DNA from: Desulfobacteraceae bacterium
GTDB lineage: Bacteria; Desulfobacterota; Desulfobacteria; Desulfobacterales; Desulfosalsimonadaceae
Reading direction: 5' to 3'
Assembly (NCBI GenBank): GCA_014237465.1
Contig: JABZFM010000029.1
Span: 42,194-106,193, forward strand
Length of the DNA stretch: 64,000 bases
The notes beneath the pieces were generated by a model. That model saw nothing but the letters and a program-made list of their open reading frames with translations. It had not been told where the DNA came from and ran no database searches. Shown here piece by piece: positions 41,409 to 50,010 of the stretch. Both the position numbers and the translations under genes were made by a program. Numbering within the stretch: position 1 is the stretch's first letter; every line of letters starts with the position of its first letter.

Positions 41409-41806
41409 TCGGTATCAAGGCGAATCGCGCATTCGACCAGTTCAATGGCTGATTTTGGGGCTTTTATGAGTTTCAGAATATTGCCCTTGACCTTTAGCTT
41501 ACGGGTCATTATGCCTCTGATGGGGTTAAGCTCCCTATTCGACACCTTTTTCCATATATCCAGGGGCGCGCTGATTTCAAAAGTAGGCGACTTTACACCA
41601 GGATCGCTGACTCTAAACGCATCGCGGCATTCGCCATGCCACAAATCAACGTATACGAGCAGATCTTCGGTGATCGGCCCACCTTTTGTAACGATAAAGT
41701 AAAAGTCGTCTTCCCAGGTTAGGGAAGCCATGCGGTATCCTTCGCTTTTGTTCACTTCATCTTTAAGCGCTAATGCCCATTCGTCTGATCCCATTGGTAT
41801 GCCCAT
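41399..41806 (-). CDS. Small protein of unknown function, possibly SCP2-like
   Basis: The 135-residue protein follows an excellent AAGGAGG site and starts MGIPMGSDEWALALKDEVNKSEGYR. The pattern of an acidic helix, a beta sheet (LTWEDDFYFIVTKGGPITEDL) and ISAPLDIWKKV resembles SCP2-like lipid-carrier proteins, but I would not name it with confidence. It lies between an AOR and a CrtC-like gene. Confidence 0.6.
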   Translation of the reverse strand: MGIPMGSDEWALALKDEVNKSEGYRMASLTWEDDFYFIVTKGGPITEDLLVYVDLWHGECRDAFRVSDPGVKSPTFEISAPLDIWKKVSNRELNPIRGIMTRKLKVKGNILKLIKAPKSAIELVECAIRLDTEWP

Positions 41807-41824
41807 AATTTTTCCTCCTTAAAT

Positions 41825-43762
41825 TTAATTTAATTGAGAGATATCTACAAAATTAAGATCAAGCTTTTTTAGTGTTTTTTCTTTTGGAACGCCGTTCTCA
41901 TCCCATCCTCTAATCTTATAATACTGAGGAAGCATCTTATCCAGCTGAACTCTGGAGTTTTTGTTACCCTTCACCAACAAGTCATCTGTAAATCGTTTTG
42001 CGAGTTTGTCATCTTTTTTCCGAATGCCTTCTCTCAGGTTAAATAGTTTTTCCATGGTATAGCCCCGGTCACCGATTCGGATTAATTTTCCAAAACTCAT
42101 ATCCATTCCGGTTGCAAGAGCGATTGCCTTTGAATGTGGTAATAACGGTATATGAAATTTAAGAAAGACAAGCGGCAATTTTAGCAGTCCGGTGATAGAG
42201 GGCCACGTATAGGTTAAAATTTTTCTAATAATAAATGATATGATCTTGCTTTTCTGGGCTTTAAACGCGATTGCCGGAACAAACGTCCACGAAGTAAACA
42301 AGCAGCTACCGCCACTGCTGATGGCAGCCAGCAGATTCTGGTCTAATACCACCCAGGCAGGTTTTGAACGGTGGTGGAACTGCTCAAGGGTGACCGGCCC
42401 AGTTGCTTCAAAGTATATCATGTATCCGCCATCCAGGTGACATGCGCCCCTGTTTGCGGTCGCATATCCAAGGGCATGCCCCACTGCGGCCTGGGGTTGA
42501 TAGGCGGGAAGCTCTAATCCTTTGACATGCGGTGCAAAATCTGTCCCACCGTATTTCTCAGAAAGATATTTAACGCCCTCGGCAAGATCGTTGCCGATTC
42601 CTTCCCGATGAGCGATCAATTTAAGAATATCTAAAATGTTTTCTTTTTTGCCAAACTCCAAATTGTTTTTCCAAATCCCTTTTTCATTTAATTCCATTGC
42701 AAACCCGAGGACTGTTCCGCAGGAGACCCCGTCAAGCCCCAGAAGATCCAATTCACGATTCCATCTGATAATCGCATCCAGATCATTGATAAGCAGATTT
42801 GCGCCAAAGAGACACATGATTTCATACTCCGGTCCCTTTATCTCCTGTCCGTCAAGTTTGACAACCCTTCCGCATTGTATGGGGCAGGACTGACACCCGT
42901 AATTTCGGATAAGATGATCTTTGGCAAGTGTCTCACCGGTTATTTGGTTGTAATTTTCAAACGTTCCCCTTGAGAAATTTTTTGTCGGCAAGGCATTGGC
43001 CCGTTGAAGCAAGGCAACAAACATACTGGTGCCCAGCTTTGGCACGGTTTCACCTGTTGCGGGATGGCCCTGTAAGCTCTTTATCCATTTTTTAGTATGT
43101 TCTTTAAATTTTTCCGGCTGAAAAACGTCAATTTTTTTACTTCCCTTAACAACCAGACCCTTAAGGTTTTTGGAACCCATCACCGATCCCATGCCGGTTC
43201 TGCCATGAACCCTTTCCTGGCACACCACGCATGCAAATTTTACAAGGTTTTCCCCGGCCGGCCCAATAACCATTGTGGCGGCTTTTTTAAAATCATTGGT
43301 TTTCATTAATTCCTGACTGGTATGCGTATCTTTGCCCCACAGGTGATCCGCATTTTTTATTTGAACCACATCATCATTGATCTCTATATAAACAGGCGTG
43401 TCGGCGCTGCCCCTGATTACAATACCGTCCCATCCTGCTTTCTTAAGGTGAATACCAAAATTTCCGCCGCTGTTTGAATGGCCGATTCCGCCGGTTATTG
43501 GACTCTTGGCGGATATGTCATATCTGCTTGTGGACGGCGCCCGGGTGCCGGTCAGGGGGGCTGTCATTACAATGAATATATTTTCAGGAGACAGCGGATC
43601 GATACCCGGCTTTAATTCATCCCAGAGGATCTTTGTGCTTAAATATCTTCCGCCGAGAAAACGTTCTCTATCCATATCACTGACGATGTATTCACCTGTT
43701 GTTTGGGATGTCAGGTTTACATCGAGCAGCTTACCGGTATATCCTTTGTAGCGTGTCTTCAT
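41825..43762 (-). CDS. Aldehyde:ferredoxin oxidoreductase family protein, copy 1
   Basis: The 645-residue protein is a tungsten/molybdenum-pterin AOR: N-terminal GYTGKLLDVNL, LGGRYLSTKILWDEL, the pterin-binding HSNSGGNFGIHLKKAGWDGIVI and GRTGMGSVMGSKNLK, the 4Fe-4S Cys set GCQSCPIQC and a later Cys in GGSCLFTSW. It reversibly converts an aldehyde and a carboxylic acid with ferredoxin. Unlike soluble AORs (about 600 residues) it carries a hydrophobic stretch after the last Cys (KILTYTWPSITGLLKLPLVF), which may touch the membrane. Its paralogue is at 55339. Confidence 0.9.
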   Translation of the reverse strand: MKTRYKGYTGKLLDVNLTSQTTGEYIVSDMDRERFLGGRYLSTKILWDELKPGIDPLSPENIFIVMTAPLTGTRAPSTSRYDISAKSPITGGIGHSNSGGNFGIHLKKAGWDGIVIRGSADTPVYIEINDDVVQIKNADHLWGKDTHTSQELMKTNDFKKAATMVIGPAGENLVKFACVVCQERVHGRTGMGSVMGSKNLKGLVVKGSKKIDVFQPEKFKEHTKKWIKSLQGHPATGETVPKLGTSMFVALLQRANALPTKNFSRGTFENYNQITGETLAKDHLIRNYGCQSCPIQCGRVVKLDGQEIKGPEYEIMCLFGANLLINDLDAIIRWNRELDLLGLDGVSCGTVLGFAMELNEKGIWKNNLEFGKKENILDILKLIAHREGIGNDLAEGVKYLSEKYGGTDFAPHVKGLELPAYQPQAAVGHALGYATANRGACHLDGGYMIYFEATGPVTLEQFHHRSKPAWVVLDQNLLAAISSGGSCLFTSWTFVPAIAFKAQKSKIISFIIRKILTYTWPSITGLLKLPLVFLKFHIPLLPHSKAIALATGMDMSFGKLIRIGDRGYTMEKLFNLREGIRKKDDKLAKRFTDDLLVKGNKNSRVQLDKMLPQYYKIRGWDENGVPKEKTLKKLDLNFVDISQLN

Positions 43763-43773
43763 AAATACCTCCT

Positions 43774-44877
43774 CTAAATGCTCATCGGTATGTCAGGATT
43801 CTCTTTAACAAAAGCCACCATCGCATCGAGATAGCTTTGAAACGACGGACAGGTGACTCCCGAACCTTCCAGGATTTCGTCCGTATTCTTGGTGTCATAA
43901 AACGACACATGATTGAGATACATGGACCCCGCTTTTGAAACCCCCATTATTCTGGCCATCCATAATGGCATCCATTTCATAATTTTCTCAATCCAGAGCG
44001 GCATGGATATTTTTCTGCCTTTTCCGAATATTTTTTCATGCACAAGGGTAAAATACTCATGATAGGTCAGTGGGTGTTTATCCGCCAGATGAAACGTCCG
44101 GCCAATGGCTTCAGGTTGCTTTGAAATATAAACGATGGATTTTGCAATGTAGTCCACCGGGACCACATTAAGGTATGAACTGCTGTGAGCACCGAACAGC
44201 GGCACGAGAAACCCGGGGAAAAACCGCATTTTGTGATAGAGTTTAATCGTATAGTAGGGTCCGTCATATTTCCCTATCGCACCGGTCATTGAGTCTCCTG
44301 CAATAACAGCCGGTCTTAAGATCACGATGGGAAGTTTGTCTTTATATCCTTCCATCAATACTTCCGAATAGTGTTTGGTTGATTCGTAATGATTGTGAAA
44401 ACCAGCGTCATGGGCAAGCTGATCTTCAAAAATGATACCTTTGCGTTTCCCGGAAACAATAATCGAGCTGATGTGCGTCAGTGTTCTTAAGGATTTTATT
44501 CCCAGGGCAAATGAAAGGATATTGCGGGTGCCGATGACATTGGTTTTATATGCCAGCGTCTCTTCTACATCCAGCCGGTATACCGCCGCAATATGAATGA
44601 TTTCGTTTACAGCTTCAGACAGTTCCTGTATTTTGGTTTCAGGCAAACCGAAATTATCTTCACACAGATCTCCCTTGATAAGCGTGATTCGATCCTGTGA
44701 CGATTTACTTAGCTGCGATACTTTGGAAACCGCGGCCTGATAAAAATCTTCATGAACCAGGGCATGAAGAAGGATATTGTCGTCTTTGGTCAAAGGATTA
44801 TTTTCTTCCAGAAACAGATCGACAACCTTAGAACCGACAAACCCGGGATAACCGGTGATAAAAATATTTCTTTCCAT
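43774..44877 (-). CDS. Extended SDR, fatty-acyl-CoA reductase-like (NAD_binding_4)
   Basis: The 367-residue protein has the Rossmann motif ITGYPGFVGSKVV, HIAAVYRLD, the catalytic Tyr-Lys pair in HYESTKHYSE and ILRPAVIAGDSMTGAIGKYDGPYY, all typical of the thioester-reductase or male-sterility group. Members reduce acyl-CoA or acyl-carrier thioesters to aldehydes or alcohols. Next to an AOR it suggests interconversion of acid, aldehyde and alcohol. It could instead act as a 3-beta-hydroxysteroid-dehydrogenase-like epimerase/dehydratase; the family is close. Confidence 0.78.
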   Translation of the reverse strand: MERNIFITGYPGFVGSKVVDLFLEENNPLTKDDNILLHALVHEDFYQAAVSKVSQLSKSSQDRITLIKGDLCEDNFGLPETKIQELSEAVNEIIHIAAVYRLDVEETLAYKTNVIGTRNILSFALGIKSLRTLTHISSIIVSGKRKGIIFEDQLAHDAGFHNHYESTKHYSEVLMEGYKDKLPIVILRPAVIAGDSMTGAIGKYDGPYYTIKLYHKMRFFPGFLVPLFGAHSSSYLNVVPVDYIAKSIVYISKQPEAIGRTFHLADKHPLTYHEYFTLVHEKIFGKGRKISMPLWIEKIMKWMPLWMARIMGVSKAGSMYLNHVSFYDTKNTDEILEGSGVTCPSFQSYLDAMVAFVKENPDIPMSI

Positions 44878-44902
44878 ACCTGTCCCTCCTGATTAATTCT
44901 GA

Positions 44903-45032
44903 CAGTCTCGTAAAAAATACTTTTCCCACCACTGAGGCCACAGAGGACACGGAGAAAATTATTTATTTTTAATCATCTACCTCTGTGCTCTCTGTGTTCT
45001 CTGTGGTAAATTTTACTTTTTATAAAGCCATC
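44903..45032. repeat. Palindromic element with CACAGAG arms
   Basis: The element starts CAGTCTCGTAAAAAATAC, contains the inverted arms ACTGAGGCCACAGAGGACAC and CTCTGTGTTCTCTGTGG, and ends TTTATAAAGCCATCA. Its ends resemble the GGCTTCGTAAAAAGT family elsewhere in the window. It reaches into the stop codon of the flavoprotein gene at 45031. Confidence 0.7.
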
Positions 45033-46632
45033 AATCCTGAATAATTCCATTTTCCCTGGCTTTCTTCACAGTATCAGGTTCTTCCCATGGTTTCTCAATT
45101 CCAAAATCATCGGCAATCAGGTTGGCGCCGATATATCCGGGACCGCCAATAACCATGCCGCCCGGATATACACTGGCACCACATATATAAAACCCTTCAA
45201 TAGGCGTAAATCCCTGGGAGCACGTCTCATTGGGTCTGAAATACCCCATCTGGAGAGGCACATAGGCCCCGTGCTTGAACGACCCTTTGACCATATTGAT
45301 CAGTTTCTTTTCGATATATGTGGGCGGATAAACCAGCATATTAACGGGATCCAGATTGGGCGCATATTCCTTCCATTGTTCCACACATAATTTGGCATAA
45401 TCCCATTTATTACTTTCCCAGTCATTGTCATAGGGGACCAGACACTCCCACCGGCCGGTATGCATTCCATCCGGCGCCTGGATGGGGTCAAATAAAGACG
45501 CGCATGTGGTATGGCCGAAAAGATCTTGTTTGGGAACCTGTCCGTTTTCCAGGGACCGGTGATGGTCCAGCAGCGTGTCGGTATCCTTTACACCAAGAAA
45601 CGTAATCATTGCCCGGTTGGCATCATCAAATGACTCGGTGCCGATATATTTTGGGGCTTCCCGTAAAGCAAGATGAGTGCCGAACAATGTTATTTTCTCC
45701 CACTCCCACTTTTTCGCACTGTCTACCAGATTATCCGGCAGTTCATCATCTTTAAAAAATTGAAGAAAATTTTGTTGCGGATCAACCGTTGAGGCCACTG
45801 CTTTGGTTTTGATTTCAGTCCCGTCATCAAGCAATACGCCTTCCACTCTTCCATTACGGTTCAATACTTTTACAACTGTGGATTCATCTGATATGGCACC
45901 GCCATTTTGAATAATCGCCTTGTGGATGGCCGAAGAGAGCCGGTGTGACCCGCCGCTGCACAGGGCTGTATTGGTCATTCTGTAAACATAAAGCGGAAAA
46001 ATATACCCCAGGGCTTCATGGGATGATAATCCCCACATGGAAAACAGATTGAGGATGCCGGCCTTTACCGGTTCTGAAAAACTATACATGTCAAGAATAT
46101 CAACCGGCGGCAGTTCTGCTATTTCGTTGAACCTTTTTCCCACATCATCTTTTGCGCTATCAAGTACCTGGACCTGCTCAATGGGAGGCATGGGTGGCGC
46201 ATAGGTTAACGGGATGAGAATTTTTTCCGAGTATTCGGCAAAATCTGCGTACATGCGGGCGTATTCTTCGCCGTCTTTGGTTGAAAATTCACTTGATATG
46301 AAATCAATTGTTTTTTTGGGGTCATGGTAAAAAATAAGGGGTTTTTGGTTTTTTGTGATATAAGCGGCCTGAACTTCCGGATAAATATATTTAACCCCTC
46401 GGGATTTTAAATTAAAATCATGATAAACCGGCATGACTTCAGCCATCATATGATAAATGGCATGGGGGTTGTACTTAAAACCGGCAAATTCCAGGGTATC
46501 CAGCCCGCCCCCGGTTTCATGCCTGGCTTCAAGAACGATTACTTTTAAACCGGCTTTGGCAAGATATGCGCCGCAAATAAGCCCGTTGGGGCCCGCACCA
46601 ATGATCGCCACGTCGTATTCTTTATTTTTCAT
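45031..46632 (-). CDS. Phytoene-desaturase-like FAD oxidoreductase, copy 1
   Basis: The 533-residue protein has the N-terminal FAD motif VAIIGAGPNGLICGAYLAKAG and ARHETGGG, and the C-terminal GFYICGASVYPGGMVIGGPGYIGA typical of CrtI-type desaturases and isomerases. Such enzymes desaturate or isomerise isoprenoids or retinoids. No signal peptide. Its stop lies within the repeat at 44903. It follows its paralogue after 5 bp and should be co-expressed, possibly as a heteromer. Confidence 0.82.
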   Translation of the reverse strand: MKNKEYDVAIIGAGPNGLICGAYLAKAGLKVIVLEARHETGGGLDTLEFAGFKYNPHAIYHMMAEVMPVYHDFNLKSRGVKYIYPEVQAAYITKNQKPLIFYHDPKKTIDFISSEFSTKDGEEYARMYADFAEYSEKILIPLTYAPPMPPIEQVQVLDSAKDDVGKRFNEIAELPPVDILDMYSFSEPVKAGILNLFSMWGLSSHEALGYIFPLYVYRMTNTALCSGGSHRLSSAIHKAIIQNGGAISDESTVVKVLNRNGRVEGVLLDDGTEIKTKAVASTVDPQQNFLQFFKDDELPDNLVDSAKKWEWEKITLFGTHLALREAPKYIGTESFDDANRAMITFLGVKDTDTLLDHHRSLENGQVPKQDLFGHTTCASLFDPIQAPDGMHTGRWECLVPYDNDWESNKWDYAKLCVEQWKEYAPNLDPVNMLVYPPTYIEKKLINMVKGSFKHGAYVPLQMGYFRPNETCSQGFTPIEGFYICGASVYPGGMVIGGPGYIGANLIADDFGIEKPWEEPDTVKKARENGIIQD

Positions 46633-46637
46633 ATCTA

Positions 46638-48347
46638 TTACCTCACTCCGAGATTTTGGGGAATTTTGTCGATATTATTATGATACCAGTCAAAGCCCTG
46701 GCTTTTCCACCAGCCCTGTCCTCTTACACCAAAGTCTTCCGCCACCTCACAGGCAGCGATATATCCTGAAGAGAGCCATGACGCACCAAAGGGATGAATT
46801 GAATTGGAAAGATACAGATTTTTCAAAAATGTCCGCGAGCCACCGCCTTTAAGAACGCCTTTCACCGGCCGGTTCATAAAAAACTGTTCCGGAATGACAC
46901 TTCCCCCGACCCAGTTTCCCGTCACCGCGGATGGATTGTTTCGCTCTATATCAAGGGGCGTATAGATAATCCTGTCCTTGATCAGATTTTTAAATCCCGG
47001 TGCATATTTTTCAAATTCATTGGTGATGTTATCCGCCATTTCGTATTTGATATCATCCCAGGAGTCCATTCCGTTGAGCGGCCCTTTTGCCCAGGATTTT
47101 GGGGCAGGCGGAATATCCTGCCATATAACGGCCGTGTGGCAGCCATCCGGCGCCTGGGTGGGATCGGCCAGGGTGGGAATAAACCAGTTCGCCATGTGGG
47201 TTTCATGAATAACGCCGTTTATCAGGTCGTGATTGAATCGTTCAAACTCCTTGGGATTATTCCCGCCAAAATACCCCATAAAACAGCGCTGAATCCCATC
47301 GTCAAAATCAGCCGACGCAAACTGGGGTGGGCCATCCAATGCAAAATTCATGCAAAACAGATTTTGTTCATCATATACAAATTTACTGATTCTTTTGGCC
47401 ATATCAGATCCGATTTTATCTTCTCCGACCATATCAAATGTGGGAACAAGTGTCAGGTTGCTGATGATTTTCTTGGCGTAAATTTTCTCGTTTGCAAAAA
47501 TGGCCTGGTCACTTAAAACAACGCCTTTGGCCTCGTTATTTTCAACAATGATCTCCTTAACCGGGCAGCAGGGCAGGATGGTAACTCCATAATCTGTTGC
47601 CGCTTTTACCAGTGAATGGCTCAGGGCATGGGAGCCGCCCCGACACTGATGAACCGGAAATACCGGCCCTGAAAGGGGGCCTAATATTGCGGTGCCAACC
47701 GACCCCACAGTCGGATGAATTGGCGCCAGACCGCCGATCCAGCTAAACGCCTGGATAAGTGTTTTAATATTTTCGGATTCATAAATCGCATCCGTCACCT
47801 GAAATCCGTTCATATCCCATATTTGGTCAAACACAAGATCTATACCACAAAACCCATTGAATTTGTTATAAAAATCTCCCATTTTCTTCTTTATTGCTTC
47901 CGAGGGAGCGAAATGCATAAATTCATGAAGAACCTGTCTGATTTCATCAAGATTGGAAAATAAAAATTCTCCGGCCTTCATCAGATACTCGGCGTCCTTT
48001 TGTGAAAATTTTGCCCAGTTATCGATGGTGTCAAAAGGATTCACCCCCATGAGCGCATTTTTACCATCTAAAAATGTTTTGCTGAATGCAAACTCGGTCG
48101 AAAGAAATTCCAGGCCGTATTCCGGCAGCTTAAGATCTTCAATAGCCGGGCTCATTGCTGTAATCATCCATGTGGCATGGGTGTTGTGAAGAAATCCAGG
48201 GATGCCCGGTTCGCTTGTATCGCAATGGGTACCGCATTCTCCTTTGGCTTCAAGAACCAGTGTCTTAAGGCCTGATTTGCCGAGATAGGCGGCAGCGGCC
48301 AGGCCGTTTACCCCTCCTCCGATCACAATGACATCATAATCTTCCAT
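46638..48347 (-). CDS. Phytoene-desaturase-like FAD oxidoreductase, copy 2
   Basis: The 569-residue paralogue has the FAD motif VIVIGGGVNGLAAAAYLGKSG, LEAKGECG and a C-terminal NLYLSNSIHPFGASWLSSGYIAA. It is the first gene of the cluster after the MerR pair, preceded by AAGGAGG. It diverges strongly from copy 1, so the two probably act in sequence or together on a hydrophobic substrate. Confidence 0.82.
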   Translation of the reverse strand: MEDYDVIVIGGGVNGLAAAAYLGKSGLKTLVLEAKGECGTHCDTSEPGIPGFLHNTHATWMITAMSPAIEDLKLPEYGLEFLSTEFAFSKTFLDGKNALMGVNPFDTIDNWAKFSQKDAEYLMKAGEFLFSNLDEIRQVLHEFMHFAPSEAIKKKMGDFYNKFNGFCGIDLVFDQIWDMNGFQVTDAIYESENIKTLIQAFSWIGGLAPIHPTVGSVGTAILGPLSGPVFPVHQCRGGSHALSHSLVKAATDYGVTILPCCPVKEIIVENNEAKGVVLSDQAIFANEKIYAKKIISNLTLVPTFDMVGEDKIGSDMAKRISKFVYDEQNLFCMNFALDGPPQFASADFDDGIQRCFMGYFGGNNPKEFERFNHDLINGVIHETHMANWFIPTLADPTQAPDGCHTAVIWQDIPPAPKSWAKGPLNGMDSWDDIKYEMADNITNEFEKYAPGFKNLIKDRIIYTPLDIERNNPSAVTGNWVGGSVIPEQFFMNRPVKGVLKGGGSRTFLKNLYLSNSIHPFGASWLSSGYIAACEVAEDFGVRGQGWWKSQGFDWYHNNIDKIPQNLGVR

Positions 48348-48559
48348 TTATTCCTCCTTCAGCTAATTTTTTTTAATATACCTTCCACAAAACAACAATC
48401 AAACAGACAAACAGTGTTTACATATTATTCAAAAAAAAAGGGTCTGTTCTTGACACTTTACGATTTCGATCGCCTGTTATAAAAAAGTCAAGAAAAGGAC
48501 TTGACCCCATCTCACTTAGGAACAGAGACAGGGTTAAGGTATTTCGTGCCTACCCGCTA

Positions 48560-48925
48560 TTAACGCGCGGCCCTCAGGTGTGACGGCCGCTGGCGCTCAG
48601 TCATCATCTGCGAATAGGCTTTGTCGACCTGCTTTTCGATATCGTAACCTGCGGCTTGGGCGTATTTACGTCTGTTAAACAGATAGATGATGTACTTATA
48701 CATGTTTTTTAAGGCAAGCTTGACGACACAGTAATTCATGAACATTTTTATCATTCCCGGAATATCATCAGGCTCAAGTGTAATCCGAAATTCCCAGTTC
48801 ACCGGATCAGTTATTTTACCGATAATATATACATTATCCCCGGCAGGATCTCTTTTCACCTGATAATATCTGAAATCCATTTTCAGCTCGGTTTTTCCAA
48901 GCCCCCTTGACCATAATTTCATCAT
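48560..48925 (-). CDS. Hypothetical protein encoded with MerR
   Basis: The 121-residue protein overlaps the MerR stop by one base (TAATG), so translation is coupled. It shows an N-terminal beta-rich half (DFRYYQVKRDPAGDNVYIIG, KITDPVNWEFRITL) and a C-terminal Lys/Tyr-rich helix (YKYIIYLFNRRKYAQAAGYD). I do not recognise it. An SCP2-like or START-like small lipid-binding fold would fit the context but is not shown. Confidence 0.65.
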   Translation of the reverse strand: MMKLWSRGLGKTELKMDFRYYQVKRDPAGDNVYIIGKITDPVNWEFRITLEPDDIPGMIKMFMNYCVVKLALKNMYKYIIYLFNRRKYAQAAGYDIEKQVDKAYSQMMTERQRPSHLRAAR

Positions 48926-49710
48926 TATTCCCCTTTTTCCCGGTCAGGCAGTTCTCCTTCGGCTTTTGAGTTAAGAACATACCATTTTATTGTGTTTTCG
49001 ATCTCTTTCTTGTGCATAATACCTAACATGGTATTAATAATCGGTGTGACTGCTTCTAAAATTTCCGCGATTTTCTCAATTTCAAGTTTCCCTGTTAATA
49101 GCCGTAAAAAAACTTTGCTTTCCTCATCTACTAATTTTCTGATGAATTCTTTGTGAATTTTTGCAAAGCCAATATGGAAACCTAAACCCGGTGTTAATCC
49201 AACCTGTATCGCCTTGACCCGGCATTCTGCAAACCTGATGTCATCTTCCCCATAGAGCTTTTTTGTTCCCTTTTTTATCGGGGTGAATATCCCCATATCT
49301 TCCAAAATCTTAATATCTTCTAAACTAATGCCGGTCTGCTTTGAGAGCTGCTTTGCCGTAAGCGGTTTAAGCTCAGGGATTTCCTCTATATTGCTAAAAA
49401 CCTTGCCGTCAAGCTCTACAAGGGTACTTATTTCATTTACCGACAGTTTCCCGCCCCCCCCCATCATCACCTCTTTAATGACGGATAAGGGCAGGAAACG
49501 CTTTGACTGTAACTCTTTAATCAGCAGGATATCATTTAAATGCTCTTCGGTATAAAATGCGGAGTTGGCGGATTGTTTGATCGGTTTGGGAATAAGGCCT
49601 TCCTTAATATAGAATTGAATTGTTCCCCTGGGAACACCTGCAGCGGCAGTCAATTCTTTCATTCGCATCATCTTGATATTCGATTTTTTTGGGGGCAATT
49701 TCTCCACCAT
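48925..49710 (-). CDS. MerR-family regulator with two helix-turn-helix segments
   Basis: The protein (261 residues from the ATG at 49710; a TTG at 49725 and Met codons further in are alternatives, none with a good ribosome-binding site) has a MerR helix-turn-helix near MKELTAAAGVPRGTIQFYIKEGLIP and a second one in TAKQLSKQTGISLEDIKILEDMGIF. Its C-terminal domain has no Cys-rich metal site, so an organic ligand is more likely. It is divergent from the sigma-54 activator gene and heads the minus-strand cluster. A run of nine G sits inside the coding sequence just after the first helix-turn-helix. Confidence 0.8.
   Translation of the reverse strand: MVEKLPPKKSNIKMMRMKELTAAAGVPRGTIQFYIKEGLIPKPIKQSANSAFYTEEHLNDILLIKELQSKRFLPLSVIKEVMMGGGGKLSVNEISTLVELDGKVFSNIEEIPELKPLTAKQLSKQTGISLEDIKILEDMGIFTPIKKGTKKLYGEDDIRFAECRVKAIQVGLTPGLGFHIGFAKIHKEFIRKLVDEESKVFLRLLTGKLEIEKIAEILEAVTPIINTMLGIMHKKEIENTIKWYVLNSKAEGELPDREKGE
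49454..49462 (-). repeat. Poly-G tract (9 G) inside the MerR coding sequence
   Basis: Nine C on the plus strand encode MMGGGG between the first DNA-binding segment and the rest of the regulator. A one-base slip would truncate the protein. Confidence 0.85.
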
Positions 49711-50010
49711 CACACGCGCATTCAAGATTGTTTTTAAAATTTAAATATGACCGTCTATTGTTTAAGTATAAAGTGTAAGTATAAAGTTGTACTTGCTGTT
49801 TTTATTTATTTTTGTCTTTATTTTTTTTATTGTCAAGTTTTTTTAAAATTGGCTATCAGGCAACAGATTGTTAAGCTGAGTTTTTCCTGCATGGAACTAA
49901 ATCTGGTAAAAATCCTGTTAAAACTTTTTGTGAGCGAGATTTGCTATCTTTAGTTAAATCATATATATTAAAGTATCTATGCTTACATCTTTTAACAAAA
50001 AGGACGTTTC

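Noticed and set aside
39097..48347. A carotenoid biosynthesis cluster
   Set aside because: CrtC-like and CrtI-like genes occur but geranylgeranyl-PP synthase and phytoene synthase genes are absent.
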